64,000 nucleotides of DNA from Volvariella volvacea V23 (GCA_000349905.1 KB722741.1:1338103-1402102); one strand, 5' to 3'. Shown: positions 46,222 to 61,640, numbered from the stretch's first letter. Program-made: numbers and translations. The notes: generated by a model from the letters alone, not told the origin.

Positions 46222-48703
46222 TTAGACGACGGTATTCTTGGTCTTCGACAAGGCCGCGAGAGTCTCGTCGTCGAAGCCCAAGTGGGACCGGACCAACTCG
46301 GGAGGAGTGAGAGCGAGCCATTGGTTCAAGCTGATGTCTTCGAAGCGGTCTATGGAAGGAAGGTAGGTCAGATCGTTGATCATGAGTGAATGGTATTATA
46401 TGGTGCGATTACCAGAGTTGAAGATTTCGAGGAACCTCAATGTGGTGTTGCCGGTGTTCTCGACGTAGTGACCCATGCTGGCTGGGACATATCCTGTATT
46501 CGGGTCAGGTTAGTTCATTCATGTCGTCCCCTGAAGGGCGCAGCCAAACTTACCGATATCACCAGGTTGGTAGTCGAAGGTCCTGGCGTTGGATTGGGCG
46601 GCGAAGATGGTTACACGAGCAGTGCCCTCACTGTATGATAGCTCGTTAAGAGGTGCTACCACCTACGGCGAGTAATCAACTTACAGGAAGAAACTCCATT
46701 CATCTTGAGTTGGGTGCCACTGTGCAGGAGTGATAAGACCTCAAGTCCAGGATCAAGCAATCCATGGGAATACTCACGTGAAGCTCACTAAAGATTAGAC
46801 CATCAGCGATACCATTCAAATACTCTGTCCTTTGCTTAAAATAACTCACCGGATTGCACCAGGTTCAACAGTGACCTCCGCAGCAGCGATGGTCTTGGAG
46901 ATCTTGAAGGTGGAAGAGTCCACGATCTTGACGGTACCACCAGGCAACTTGGTCTCCGGGACCTCGGAGAACTTGAAGGAGTATGGATCTGGGACTGTTC
47001 CTTGAGGGCTCTGAGGAGCTTCACTATCGGGTCCAGGTCCGGCTGTGAGAAGTTCAGGCACAGTGAGCACCTCGATTCTTTCTTGTCATAATACTCGGAA
47101 GCCTTACAGGCTGGGAAGAGGTACAACTCTTCAGCGGGGATATGGGCGAATGATGTGAGGTTCCTTGTGAGAATGATTTAGCTTATTGGTTCCCATGACG
47201 CTTTGACGATGGGGTACTTGCCTTTGGAAGTTCTTTGCGATGACTGATAACCTGTCAGATAGGTGCTACTGGGATGGTTAGGATGCCTTGCTCACCTTCA
47301 GCCGGGACGTGTGAGAGCCAATCAGTCAACTAGGATAGTGGTTGAATTGCACGATAACACCCTAAGGTTGCGAAGGTCGGCTTACCATGAAGGTAGAATC
47401 TTCGCTGAAGCGGCCATCGTCAAACACCTACATGAGGTATGATAAGCAAGAAATTCCTGCGTCATGAGCGCGTAAACCCACCAAGACGAATTCTGAACCA
47501 TCTGGGTCCTCACTGTTGGCTTGGAGGGAGTGAGGAATACCAGGTGGGAAGTACCAGAGATCACCAGCATTCTATGGGAAACAACTGAGATATTTTTAGC
47601 ACGCTGATGGGAACGCCATATTTACCACAGTGGCAACGTAATTGCGACCTTGGGCGTCCACAGCAGTGATTTGCGTTTGACCCTGTCATTGGGAACATGG
47701 CAGGTTAAGTGAAGCGATTGATGCCCGCTCGGGGTTAATAAATACCTTGAGTACGTATGCCCACTGCAGGGAAGGTCAGTAAAGAGTCTGAGACAAGATA
47801 AGAACAAGAGATTCATACCTCTGCAGTCTTGTGCCAGTGCAGCTCACTGTTGTTCGAGTCAGCAAGCACGCATCGACCTGTCAAGGAACACTGCCTACCG
47901 AACAGCGCCTGGTTCTAAGCGCATGTTGACGCTGGCCATTGCTAGAGAATTGGAATTATTATTTTTCCGTTATCGCCGTGGGCTGTCAGGGAAGGAACCG
48001 TACCAGTTGCAATGGGCATGGTATTGACTAAGGAACAGACAAGTGAGCTATGCAGTTAGCGTCGTGAACTGATTTTGCCACTTACCATTTTGTTGACGAG
48101 CCCATCCTCCGGTGTGCATACGATTGTGACTCAATGCGAACGGCCACTTCGCGTTCGGTCTGTAAATCACACCTAGTCAAAATCGGGCACATATATCGAT
48201 TCGAAGAATACTTACACGCTACCGTGATCAGTGGATGGAGGCGCAAGAAGGTCGGCATTTTCAACTTCAACCTCAGTGTTATGCGGTCCCATAAGAACAG
48301 CACCAAGCTTGCCACGAACGGGCTCGGGCTTGACACCCTCCTGGCCTGCATGCCACAAGGGCGCATTTGGATCGAGGTCAATGAATGGCACCGTTGCGGT
48401 AGGCTCTTCAGACGCTATGGTGGAAGAGGCTATTGGCGTTTGAGTAGTGCTGGCTCGTGTGCTAGTAGGACGGTGGAAGTCGGAGAGAGGAGTTGGTAGT
48501 ACGATCGGGGTCGAGTCTGGGGCGGGCATGTCGACAGAGGCAGCATCGGAGGCAATGGAGGATACAGCGGAGGGCGCAACCTCAGTCGGAGCTGCAGAGC
48601 CATCTACAGCTGGTGCTGACAGCTCAGGAACTTGAGGAGCTGGAGCACCTGCAACGATGCCAGCGAGGAGCAAAGCGAAGAAGCAGGTGGAAACCCTGAT
48701 CAT
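46222..48703 (-). CDS. Secreted bicupin oxalate decarboxylase
   Basis: Oxalate decarboxylase (EC 4.1.1.2) converts oxalate to formate and CO2 in two Mn-binding cupin domains, and lets fungi control oxalate they secrete. The protein starts MIRVSTCFFALLLAGIVAGA, a clear signal peptide, followed by about 85 Ser/Thr/Ala/Pro-rich residues. Domain 1 contains SVNMRLEPGAV, RELHWHKTAEWAYVLKGQ (two His and Glu metal ligands) and NAGDLWYFPPGIPHSLQ (last His). Then come FDDGRFSEDSTFMLTDWLSH and FKFSEVPETKLPGGTVKIVD. Domain 2 contains ELHWHPTQDEWSFFLSGQAR and PGDIGYVPASMGHYVENTGN. The end is SLNQWLALTPPELVRSHLGF and KTKNTVV, with stop at 46222-46224. The gene has many short introns, common for this family in Agaricomycetes. 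Oxalate oxidase is the alternative activity; the lid loop near ANSEDPDGSEF, which separates them, cannot be judged by eye. Confidence 0.93.
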
Positions 48704-48814
48704 TGTGAAGTCGTGAATGAAGTTGGAGGAGAAGGTAATGGAAGAGAAGGTTAGGGATGTTCGAAGGAACTAGACCAGTGAAGAGCCTGGAGGATGTTGG
48801 CCAATGCAGGCGAG

Positions 48815-48822
48815 TTTATATA
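48815..48822 (-). promoter_or_regulatory. Probable TATA box of the oxalate decarboxylase gene
   Basis: On the minus strand TATATAAA lies about 112 bp upstream of the start codon at 48703, a usual distance for a fungal core promoter with a leader of 50-90 nt. A CCAAT pentamer on the plus strand is at 48801. Position and match support this; no transcript start can be seen. Confidence 0.5.
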
Positions 48823-50478
48823 CTCGGGGTGAATGCCCTCTATGAATATTTCCAAAGGATTTTGTCGAGTATTTGGACCTTGCTTCATCTCGAACACGGA
48901 ATTCGTACCCGTAACCGTTGAGTCATAGGTTAGTGAAGCCATGGCGAAGTCAGTGCAAAGGCAGGATCCGCATGGGCTAGGAAGCATACGGCGGTAACAC
49001 GTAGGTATGAGTGCAACTTCGAAGTTTGATAGTCCTTCTGACCTAACCACCCTCATTGTCGTCATCACCTCCTTTGGAAAGCAGGAGACATATTTTTTTG
49101 GCTCTCGGGCGAGCGGCCGGTGCGAAGGATGTGCCGAATGCTGGTGGAGACAAGAGTTTTGAATAGGACGCGGGGGGGCGCAATCATGCTGCCGGTCTAA
49201 AAAAATCGAACATCCAGCTGGCAAGCTTCTGCTGTGAAGCTGAGGGCTCCTGATCTAATGGAGGTGGAAGCGTCGTGCTTGGGCAAAGTCGAGGTATAAG
49301 CGGTTGAATGTGGTCTGTCGCTTTTTCGGGAAATTAGACCTGAAAATAGCTTACGAGGCTGTACATCTACCACAGAAGATAATCCAAAATTTGCGCTGCT
49401 GAACACATCGAATCCGAACTGGGATGTAAGGACTGGCAATACTGCGCGCCCGTAGTAGAGAATGACAACCAACTCAATCATCGACGCTCTGAAGCATCTG
49501 CTTCGCATTCCACTTTGATTGACTCAATAACAAGAATAACACAAACCTTCCGAGCCATACTGGCTCCACCAATGGTGTCATCTTTGCGATTGTTGGAAAC
49601 ACAGTGTCTAAGCTTAGCACGCCGTTCGGCTGAGTCATAATCTCGGCCGTTGAAAGTGCACCATCTGTGCACCTACGCAAAACGCCAGTGCTGCAAGTAT
49701 GTGAGGTTTTCGGATGGGGTAACTCAATACTTCCTGGAGTGACCATGTGCATGCTCGCGGATGCGATCGTTGAGAAGTGGTCATAAACAGACAGGGACAA
49801 AAGGAGGGCAGAAAACGCCTTTCATCGCGGTTCACGTGGTAAGGGGATTGGGCGAGCATTGGATATGATCCCCTGATGCCCTATCTAATCTGTTGAACTA
49901 AAAATAAGTGAGAAGGCCACGTACAAGCCGTGAACGAATCGGAGAGCTCGGCAGATAGTCCTGCGATAAACATGAGTAGCTTCTGCGATTGAGGGTAGGG
50001 GAAAAGTGGCGAATAGAACCCAGTTGGGGTAAAATCGAACTGCGAGTACTACTGCAAAGGGTGAGTTTTACGGAGGACTCAGGTATCTTCAGTCCAGGGT
50101 GCACTGTTTTGGGAGCTCTAGTCAACTCATTATTGTCGACGTCGCGTAGTATTGAAAATCATGCAAAGGCTGCCGCAAATTGGGAGACATATTCTATTGC
50201 TGCAGGATGGAGTAAGGTATAAACTTCATAAACGGAGATGGGTATGAATATACGAGATTAGAAACCAAAGATATTTCTCCGACGAGGGAGGTATATTGAG
50301 TGGAGAGCGCGATCTGATGACCAAATGACGACCATGCACTGGTGGGGCAGAGTTGACCACGAACTTGCTCGCGAGAAGCAAAGCTTTGATAATGGTAAGG
50401 ACTGATAGGCCGTGAAGTTATTCATGGAACGATAGGACCCCAAACAGATGACTCCATTCTGCGAGAAGACGGTCAACA
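48823..50478. other. Intergenic stretch, no gene assigned
   Basis: About 1.65 kb between the oxalate decarboxylase promoter and the 3' end of the HIT-protein gene. Minus-strand open frames at 48751-49224, 49197-49508, 49474-49800 and 49635-49859 overlap in different frames and have no recognised motif. One or two could be exons of an unknown or decayed gene. Confidence 0.35.
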
Positions 50479-51395
50479 TTAACAAGGCATGGCCCCGACT
50501 CGTTTGCCTTTCTCAAGGATCTGAATGGTTTGGTTCACCTCGACAAACCAGCCAAATCCTTTGGTATTTGTGCCGCGTCCTAAAGCGACTGGGTATTTCG
50601 CGGAGCGGAGGGTGGATAAATAGGGTAGTGCCTGAACGTGAAGATGTAGGTGATTAACCGAGTTGAAAGGAGGGATATGGAAGCCCATCCTAGCAGATGG
50701 CAAATGGATGAGTTCTCGTTATGCCATACGGCGGAGGCCCATACGCACTTTCGGTTCGCCTGATCGACTGCATGCTCATCTAGAAGCTCGTTCCCAATGC
50801 TCTGCATGTCTCTTACTAGGGCGTCGGGTCAGTGCACCGAACAATAGCCAAGGCTCAAATGACGAACCCATCTTCACGTCTTCTTGAGAAAGAGAACGCA
50901 CACTCCCTAACCCAGCTACATCAACAATGGAATTGCCAGATACAAGGTCATGACCCACAGATGTGCCGCTTTGGTATCACCTGAAAATGGTGTTGAGCCG
51001 CTGGCTTGTGGTCTCGGAACGCGATATACGCTTCATTCTAGAACTGTTTTGATGAACATCGAGAGTAGAGCAAGTTTTTGCGGGCTGACCTCGAAAACGA
51101 CGTCGAACCCTCTTTCTGTTGAGACGTCGCAGAATATACAGGAATTCGTCTCCGATGGCCGACATATTAGTGAGCGCAAAACCGAGAAAACCATGACCAT
51201 TAAGTGGAGCAGAAAAACGACCTCCATCGCCGACGACGGCGAGGACGACGTGATGCTTGGTTGAGAGGGTATTGACAAATAGATGACCGAAATTGCCAAG
51301 CCCCAAGGCGTTTACCACATTGAACACACCGTTTTGGCGTCCTACAGCACATCCGCATCCACTCGTTCTTGCATCTCGTTCGTCGCGCAGATCAT
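50479..51395 (-). CDS. HINT3-like histidine triad (HIT) nucleotide hydrolase
   Basis: Seven exons (51395-51346, 51255-51222, 51149-51090, 51037-50959, 50915-50868, 50815-50749, 50689-50479) give exactly 182 residues, the same length as human HINT3. HIT proteins of this branch hydrolyse nucleoside phosphoramidates and acyl-AMP. Motifs: CIFCDVSTERGFDVVFE, NEAYIAFRDHKPAAQHHFQ, VIPKRHI, SVRSLSQEDVKMVRDMQ, GNELLDEHA and MGFHIPPFNSV. The active-site triad is NHLHLHVQ, fitting His-x-His-x-His-x-x. The C-terminus is GWFVEVNQTIQILEKGKR. The gene is split so finely that only the last exon stands out in open-frame views. Its start codon is 28 bp from that of the divergent UBP8 gene. Cytosolic or nuclear location is inferred from the lack of a signal sequence. 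Confidence 0.88.
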
Positions 51396-51423
51396 CGAAA
51401 TTTATCAAGAGCCTTTAGCTCAA

Positions 51424-53981
51424 ATGGCGGATACAAATCTTTACTCAAGTTGCCCACACATCAGTGACGTACTGGCGGAGCTGAAAGACGTGATACTGGA
51501 CAAGTATAAGTCGGTGGTATCGTGGAACGTATACCGGACTGCATCATTCAAGCAATCGCAGAAGCGGCGGAAGGTTCGTTGAGAGGTCGGGCTCGCATCA
51601 TTGGTGCGTTGATGGTGAATGCGCTCCTAAAACCACCACAGATAGCTTCACCGACGTGTGGCACTTGCAATATCTCGTTGTCACGACCATTCGCGTGCTT
51701 ACACTGCGCATATACGGGGTGTTGGGAGGACCACATTGTGTCTCATCTGAGGGAGAAGGATCACGAATTCTGTACGCATACTTCTCTATCAGTTGTGATC
51801 CCGACGCTCAATCATCCCGAACCGTTCAGGCGTGGACTCAAAAACAGGTTTCGTCTACTGTTGCAAATGCGAAGATTTTATCTACGATGCGGACATCGAA
51901 GCCACTGCTCTAGCCACGGTGTTGACGGCGGAGGAGAAGCTAACGAAATTCCAAGGTGTTTTGGCACGTGCTTACGGCAAATATATCGACTTACAGTTAC
52001 GCGACTAGTAAACAAGAAGCCTCGTGAACCATATCAAGCGTGGTTCCCAAATGCGAAGGAGGTAGCTTTGCTGGAGGGAGCGGTTGTTTTACCGTGTCAA
52101 GGTGTGTACCTTACGTCCTTCATTGACGCGAGGTACTTACATTATAACTGGTAGGGCTGAGGGGCCTGCTCAATCTTGGGCAAACTTGCTTTTTGAACGT
52201 TGTCCTGCAGTGCTTGGTTCATAATCCACTAGTGCGGAACTATTTTCTGGCAGACAAGCACAATCATAAGCAGTGCAAGTCCGAGCATTGTACCTGCTGC
52301 GAAATGGATAAATTGTTCATAGAGGTAAGCTGCATTATCGTGTTAACTTGGCATCCAATTTTAATTCACTTTCAGGTATTCTCGGATGATCCCAACCCTT
52401 TTGGCCCTATAACTTTCCTAAGTACGACCTGGCATGTGTCATCAGACCTCGCAGGATATGCTCAACAGGATGCGCACGAATTTTTCATTGCCGCTTTGCA
52501 ACAAATCCACGCTGGTTCACGTGGATCTACCAATGTTTCTTGTAACTGCATTATTCACACTACATTCGAGGGCCAATTGCAAAGCGACGTGAAATGTGAG
52601 CGCTGCGGAAAAGTAACCACTACCATAGATCCAATGCTGGACGTCAGTTTGGAATTGAGAAGGGTTGGGGGAGATAATACCCTGACCTCTTGTTTAAGAA
52701 AGTATGCTCGAAATAGTCCCTCCTCCTTTTGCGCAATTGTGCTTATCTCTGGGATTTTTCAGGTATACACAATACGAAAAGCTGGGCTCCAAGGACTATG
52801 TGTGCAAGACATGTGGAGATGTATCAAATGTAAGGCGGCCGTTTCACTCCATCGTCTCCTTGGTTCACGAGCTTTAGGAAGCAAGCAAGCGACTGAGCTT
52901 CCGGAAGCTCCCCCCTGTCCTCAGCTTCCAATTCAAGGTGACTTTCACTATCAGTACCCTACATATCTACCATATTGACATATTCGCTCATTTTGTACCT
53001 ATTCTTAACTCAATTCGTCATTATACAAAGCGTTTCGAGCACAAGAGCATGGACAAGAGCTCAACGCGCAAAATCGATATCCCCGTCAAATTTCCAGCAA
53101 CGCTCAACATGGCCCCTTATACTACCGTGTACCTGGAAAAAGGACATCCTGATCCTTTATCATCGTACGTTGTTTCGCCGAATTTCTTTATCATGTCATG
53201 TCTATCACTCTACTTCCGCCGGTCACCCTCTTCTTTTCACCCGTTCATTAGGATCTCTATACTCCTTTCCTTTGCTGCCATGTCATCTGCGGCAACACAA
53301 CTTCCTCCCGAGCTCTATTTTCCCAATGACACTCTTCCTCCGTCCCTTCTTTCTAAAATTAGCTCTGCCTTGTTCGCTTGTTGGCGTATGTCCTGACCTA
53401 CAAACACACAACTGACCATGCGATACCACTTTCTGGCTATCAGGTGTGCCGGCCCCGAAGGAATCTATGAATATGATCTGTTTGCAGTTATCAATCACCA
53501 AGGACAGTTGAATAATGGTCATTACACGAATTTTGCTCGATGTGGCGATGAAGTAAGGTTCCTTTTGTATCGGAGGGCGAAGCAAAGTATAACCCTTTTT
53601 TGACGTTTATTTTACTTAGTGGTACCGATTTGATGATGACAAGTTTGTTTTCCAATACCTATTTCTTATTTGATAATACTAACGTCTTTCTTTAGAGTCA
53701 CACCTTCGGATTTAGCGTCCTGCTTGAGCTCTTCCGCATACATGTGTTTCTATGTTAAGCGCCATTTGGAGTATAAACCACATGTGACGCCGTCATATCG
53801 TGAAACGGCATTAACGAACGAGAAAGACAAGGAAAAGGAGAAAGAGAGGGAGAAAGAAAAGGAGAAGGAGAAAGAAAGAGAAAAGGAAAAGGAACGGGAA
53901 CGGGAACGACTTGAGAAGGAACGAGAGCGGGAACGAGAGCGAGAAAAGGAACTTGAAGATGCGTTATTGGCTACTGTGTAG
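51424..53981 (+). CDS. UBP8: SAGA deubiquitinase Ubp8 (USP22-like) with a charged C-terminal tail
   Basis: Ubp8 removes ubiquitin from histone H2B as part of the SAGA deubiquitination module. The start ATG at 51424 gives MADTNLYSSCPHISDVLAEL; the frame is open further upstream but that part is antisense to the HIT gene. The N-terminal ZnF-UBP domain has CPH, CGTCNISLSRPFACLHCAY, CWEDHIVSHL and the CxxC of FVYCCKCEDF. The catalytic domain has the Cys box GLLNLGQTCFLNVVLQ, CKSEHCTCCEMDKLF, GYAQQDAHEFFIAAL and the zinc knuckle CERCGK. It continues with RKIDIPVKFPATLNM and EYDLFAVINHQGQLNNGHY, where NNGHY carries the catalytic His. About ten introns interrupt it. After the normal family end (AYMCFYVKRHLEYKP) there are about 65 residues made almost only of Lys, Glu and Arg, ending LEDALLATV. 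This tail is not part of the known family. Confidence 0.92.
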
Positions 53982-55507
53982 GTGATGCAAACCGATGGCC
54001 CGATCATATCAAAGCTCGCTATTTGTGGATAATCTTGCTGTGCATATATCGCTTTCATGGTGAAATGTATTTTTGACTGTTATTCATTCTATTCCAGGAT
54101 GCATGTTTTGACCTTGTGTTTTGACTCTTTGGTTCCGTGAAAGACCCGTCTGCGGTACCAGCTGATGACGTGGAATTGCGATTATTTTCTTGTGCCTTTC
54201 TTCTGCTGATGGTCTATTGTTAGGACTGAAGTAATTTCGGAAGTATATTCAATCGATTCGACGTCATAACGTCAGTGTGCCATTACGAGTCTCTTTGAAG
54301 CACTTCGTGACGTTGATAGCAATGTACCACCAGGACCAACTTAAACCTGCAGCCACCTGTTCACTAGCAGTCGCTTCACATGGCACGAGACCACGTTGGA
54401 TGATCCTTCTGGCACAGGGGATCTCACCCATACAGAAACTAGGAATCTAAATTAAATGCGCAACAACTCTGACGAAAAGGCACAGAATTCGAAGTATACT
54501 CAGAGTCACTTCTCTGGAAACTACGAAGGATCCTATGCAGTGCATATGGCTCTTTTTCCCCTGCTTCACAAGCTCTCCGAGATTTGTATACTCAGGACTA
54601 GGCAAGTATCCCATTGGCTACTCCTGGTGTAGTCGTAACCCTATTCGCTTGCAGTCAGAGGTAAGAATTTCGCACCATTATGGTCAAGAAGCTAAGGAAT
54701 GTTCTTGTATCAGGGATTATGAACGCCTTCGGCACTCCGAATCAGAAGAACAATACCAAGGGACTGTAGGACAATGGCGTTGTGAAGAACACCTTGCTGA
54801 AATGTGTGGCCGTTGATCACTTTCATCGAACATAGTTTACATACTATGAGATCTTATTCTTCCTTGTCCGACCTGTTCAGAAATTCTGCTCTATTTCACT
54901 GAAGCCTGAAGGGCATCCCCCTGGCGCGCTTCCGCTTTCTGAATGGAAAGGTCAACCAGGAACAATGAGAACTGACAAGGTTAGATTGAAAAGCCACTTG
55001 GTTCGTATTTTCTCAAAGCTTTCGGACTGTTGGCTTTTGAATATGGAGGCTGCTGGCTGAGGATGAAAGACGACTCCGGGTTAGAATGGTGATTTTGCTT
55101 TGCCATTATGTGCTCTTTGTTCGACGCACCATTCGTATTTTGCTCGAATAGCGTTCGGCGAGCTGGTAAGTTTTGCATTATGCGCGTAATGCAATAAAAG
55201 TAGCTCCTTTTTAATTGTGGCAAACAAGAGATTCAACTAATAGTCTACCTTGCAATTGAATATATTTGTGTACATACCCATATCTGCGCGTGTGCGACCC
55301 GATTATGAGCTCACGCCCCATTCCTTGGTCTAGCTTGCCCGAGTTCCTCACCAGCTTACCAGAAAGAAATCACGACTGAAAGAATCACCACCCCAGCCAA
55401 AGTACGCATAACATAGAACGTGGCATGCTGCAAGCCCGCAGCGGGTAATATTAGCGCGCCAGTATATACTTTTAAACTAGACCACCTAGGGCGAAGGATC
55501 ACATCCC
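53982..55507. other. Convergent spacer between UBP8 and RIX7
   Basis: About 1.5 kb between two stop codons facing each other. Small frames at 54535-54816 and 54981-55223 have no recognised motif. Most is probably 3' flank. Confidence 0.4.
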
Positions 55508-58259
<2,752 letters not shown>

Positions 58260-59045
58260 TGACCGATTGAGAGCATTGGAACCCTGTCTGAACCCTTTTC
58301 AATGAGCAGCCAGGATTCTGACTCTACGAACATACGGACGACTCCATGTTCCACCGCAAGGAAATGATAAATCGTATCTCGTTACTTGCTGGGGGTGAGG
58401 AAGAGAAAGTTTTTGTTTGGCAACGCCGTGCACAAATAACACGCCTCCGCGTTGCTCGCATACGCACCGCTGATGGTGAGCACCGAGCGTTTCAACGACG
58501 TTCGCGAGTCAAACCCCTCTTGTATGGGAAGAGCGCCACGACATTGAGTAGACCTAGACTATTGGACGATCCCCGGGCCACCTACATTCCGAACCTGGCA
58601 GGATCTGCGCATCGGCCATGCACCAAGAACCATGATAGGCGCAGATACTCCATCACATGGACCACCTCCAGAGCACCGCAGCGTAGCTTTCATGCATGCC
58701 ATGCGGTCCAATACCCATATTGCAGAGTAAACATTATTGATATTCCAGTCTATTCTGGGCTCGATTCCAACCAGCGAGCTTCGGACTCGGACGATAGGCT
58801 TCATTCAGCCTTTGGGCGTTGATCCAATAATCTATTGAGCTAAATGGCTCTGCATCTGCCGACCCTACCCGCCACAGTAATCTGACTTCCATGGGTTTGA
58901 CCCATACACACTGGGTCTCCGTGCTTCTCAACCGCAATCGTCTCATTCGGGTTTCGAAGCGGAGCTAATTCGACCTTCTCTGCGATAGCACCTCCTTATG
59001 CCGTCAGTGCTTCTCCGGGATGTAACCCTCATAAAGTGCTAAGCG
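58260..59045. other. Divergent promoter region between RIX7 and the permease
   Basis: About 0.8 kb between two genes pointing away from each other. The plus-strand frame 58346-58822 (158 codons) has no family motif, and part of it covers the likely RIX7 leader, so I treat it as a chance frame. A first RIX7 exon may lie at about 58338-58349 (minus). Confidence 0.4.
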
Positions 59046-61640
59046 ATGAGCGAGGTTTTTCCCCTCACTGCGACGGGTACGACAACCCACATGTCTACGC
59101 ACCCCTCTTCCCTTGAAAATTCGCAGACGGTTAATGCGCCTTGTGCAACCACTTCCTCCTTGAAACATAGTCAAAGTTTGAGCTCGAAGAACGAGAGTCA
59201 AGCTAGCAATCGTCCTAGCGGTGATTCCAAGCGAGATGAAGCGCTCGACTTGCTGTCGCAAACCAACGAGATTCCGCGAGTGATCACGGAAGAGGAAAAC
59301 GCACGTGTACTTCAAAAGATAGATTGGTAGTAAGTGCTTCAATCGTGGGGTCGTGCTTGCTTTCGCACCTTACAACCTACTTTGCAGTTTATTGCCAATC
59401 ATGGTGGGGATTTACTTCATGCAGTGTAAGTTGATCATGCAATTAGTCAGGGATACCTTCTAATGAGTGCGCTCCTCTCATTAGACATGGACAAGCAAAC
59501 ATTGGCTTTCGCTTCCGTATTCGGAATTGCAGATGATACACACCTCGTCCGCACCCAATACTCCCTGCTCAATTCCATAGTCTAGTGAGTGCCATCCAAG
59601 CATCGTTACGACTCCCTGAACAAGCTTTTCTAGTGTCGCACAGCTAATATTTCAACCGCTCTCCGCCTTTTTATTGGTCCGCCTACGACTATCGTTTTAT
59701 GTGCCCTTCGTCATCACATGCTGGGGCCTGACGCTGGCCTCCATGGCAGCCGCTACTAACTTTGGTGGGCTCATGGCCGCCCGATTCTTCGTAAGGGCTC
59801 ATCTTAGACTGAGTCTTCAACCGATACTAAAGAGCTAGTGGTAGCTTGGAGGATTTGAAACGTCCATCATGCCTGCGTTCGTGTTGATGGGTCAGATATG
59901 GTATAGGCGACAGGAACAGGGTCTGCGCATCGCAAGTAAGTCCGTTCTTAATGTCCCCCAAAGTAATAAAATAAACCGATTCTCTAGTTTGGTACTCGAA
60001 TAATGGATGGGGGAATGTTTTTGGTAGCCTTATCATGTTCGGACTTGGGCATATCAAATCCAACCTACTGCACTCCTACCAAATCATATTCCTCCTCCTT
60101 GGATCGGTCACCGTACTCGTAGGGCTTGTCTGGTGGGTTGATCACCGCATCCCCAACTCATTCGTTTTGATTGAATCGTATCCTAGCTTCCTGATATTTC
60201 CAGACAACCCCGTGAAGAGCAACTTCCTTACACACGAAGACAAAATCATCGCCATTGAGGTTGGCTTTCTATTTTCTTGGCTACCACAAAGTTGTCTGAA
60301 TTCGCCATTTTAGCGGATCAGAGCCAATCAACAAGGCCTCGAGACAAAGCAGTTCAAGATATCCCAGCTAGTTGAGATGCTCCTCGACCTCAAGAGCTGG
60401 TGCTGGATGATTCTCATGTTTTTCATTTCCGTTCCTGCTGGAGGGATAACTTCTTTCGGTCCGTTCATCCTGCAAGGATTCGGTTTTGATGGGTAGGTTG
60501 GGTATTCAAATCCAACTCGATGTATTGTTAACATTGTTGTATAGATACAAAGTCATGCTGCTGAGCATACCGTTCGGTCTCTTGCAAGTATCGGCTATAT
60601 TCGTTTCAGCTGTATGTATGCTATTTGTATTGCTATGCCAAGAGACGTGGTTGACACTTTTGATCGCGATAGTGGGCTTCGCAAAGATTTAGGATGAAAT
60701 CGCCTGCACTGCTTCTTATGATGGTGCCTTGTCTAATAGGTGCTGGTAAGTCCAAGCTTTATTCTGCTCTCGATCAGCCCCCCTCGCATGAGAATTTGAC
60801 TAACATTGAAGAATAAGCGATCTTGCGAGCATTTGGGCGTGAGGAAAAGGATAAGCCTGCACTACTTGCGGCGTACTATATACTTGCATGCTATACGGCA
60901 ATTAGTCCTCTGATTCTGAACTGGCATTCAACGAATACTGCTGGACATACGAAGAAAACAACTGTGAGTGGTTCAAACGCACACGCTGAGATGAATATCA
61001 ACTGAGTTTATTCGATAGACAACCGCATTCATGACCATGGGCTTGGTCAGTGGAAATATCGTACGTTATTTGCAACTGGGTCTATGTCCTCTCAAACTTA
61101 GTCAAACCAGGTCGGCCCGCTTCTGTTCACCCCTTCCGAAGGTCCACACTACTACAAAGGTGCTTCTTTACTTTATGTAGGTTCTCCAGCTGATACCGAA
61201 TCGCCTTCAGGACTTTCGGCCATATTGCTATCCTTCTGTGCCTGCACGGCCCTTACTATCTTCACAGTCGGATACTTAGCATACCTCAATAGCCGCAACG
61301 AACGTCGCCGTGTCGCTGCGGGAAAACGTACGTCTATGGCTCTACTTAAGCGACACTCGGGTCACTAATATGCATGTCTTTGCTATACACTCACTCAGCC
61401 GCAAAGTTGACAGACTTCTCCATGCTAACCATTCAAGAATCCGAAGAGGCCAGAGCAGAAATAGCACGGAGGCAGGCGGAGGAACAAGCAGGGTTCCCTG
61501 GGTGTCCGAGTACTACAGTCATTGGAAGACAGGCCTTTGATGATTTGACAGATTTGCAAAACGACGAGTTCATCGTGAGCCGTCTTTTTCTTTATCTATG
61601 GCGCGTGAAAGTTGATTGCCTTTGTCAGTACGTGTATTGA
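59046..61640 (+). CDS. MFS permease of the Dal5-like anion:cation symporter family
   Basis: A 12-helix plasma-membrane transporter of the allantoate permease family, whose members import carboxylates, vitamins or nitrogen compounds by proton symport. The start at 59046 gives a Ser/Thr-rich cytosolic tail of about 90 residues. The signature region follows: NARVLQKIDWYLLPIMVGIY, FMQYMDKQTLAFASVFGI, QYSLLNSIVYVAQLIFQPL and GLTLASMAAATNFGGLMAAR. It continues FFLGGFETSIMPAFVLMG, YRRQEQGLRIAIWYSNNGWG and LITVLVGLV-type helices, then VPAGGITSFGPFILQGFGFD, NWHSTNTAGHTKKTTTTAF and GNIVGPLLFTPSEGPHYYKG. It ends FDDLTDLQNDEFIYVY at TGA 61638-61640, after an intron. DKQTLAFASVFG, NTAGHTKK and the YKG region are typical of this family. 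About ten short introns are present. Substrate cannot be predicted. Confidence 0.9.

Noticed and set aside
48751..49224. A 157-codon minus-strand frame directly upstream of the oxalate decarboxylase gene
   Set aside because: It covers the TATA box and leader of that gene, has no family motif, and does not join to it by splicing.
58346..58822. A 158-codon plus-strand frame between RIX7 and the permease
   Set aside because: It overlaps the divergent promoter region and shows no motif. Composition is Arg/His/Ser-rich, as expected of a chance frame.
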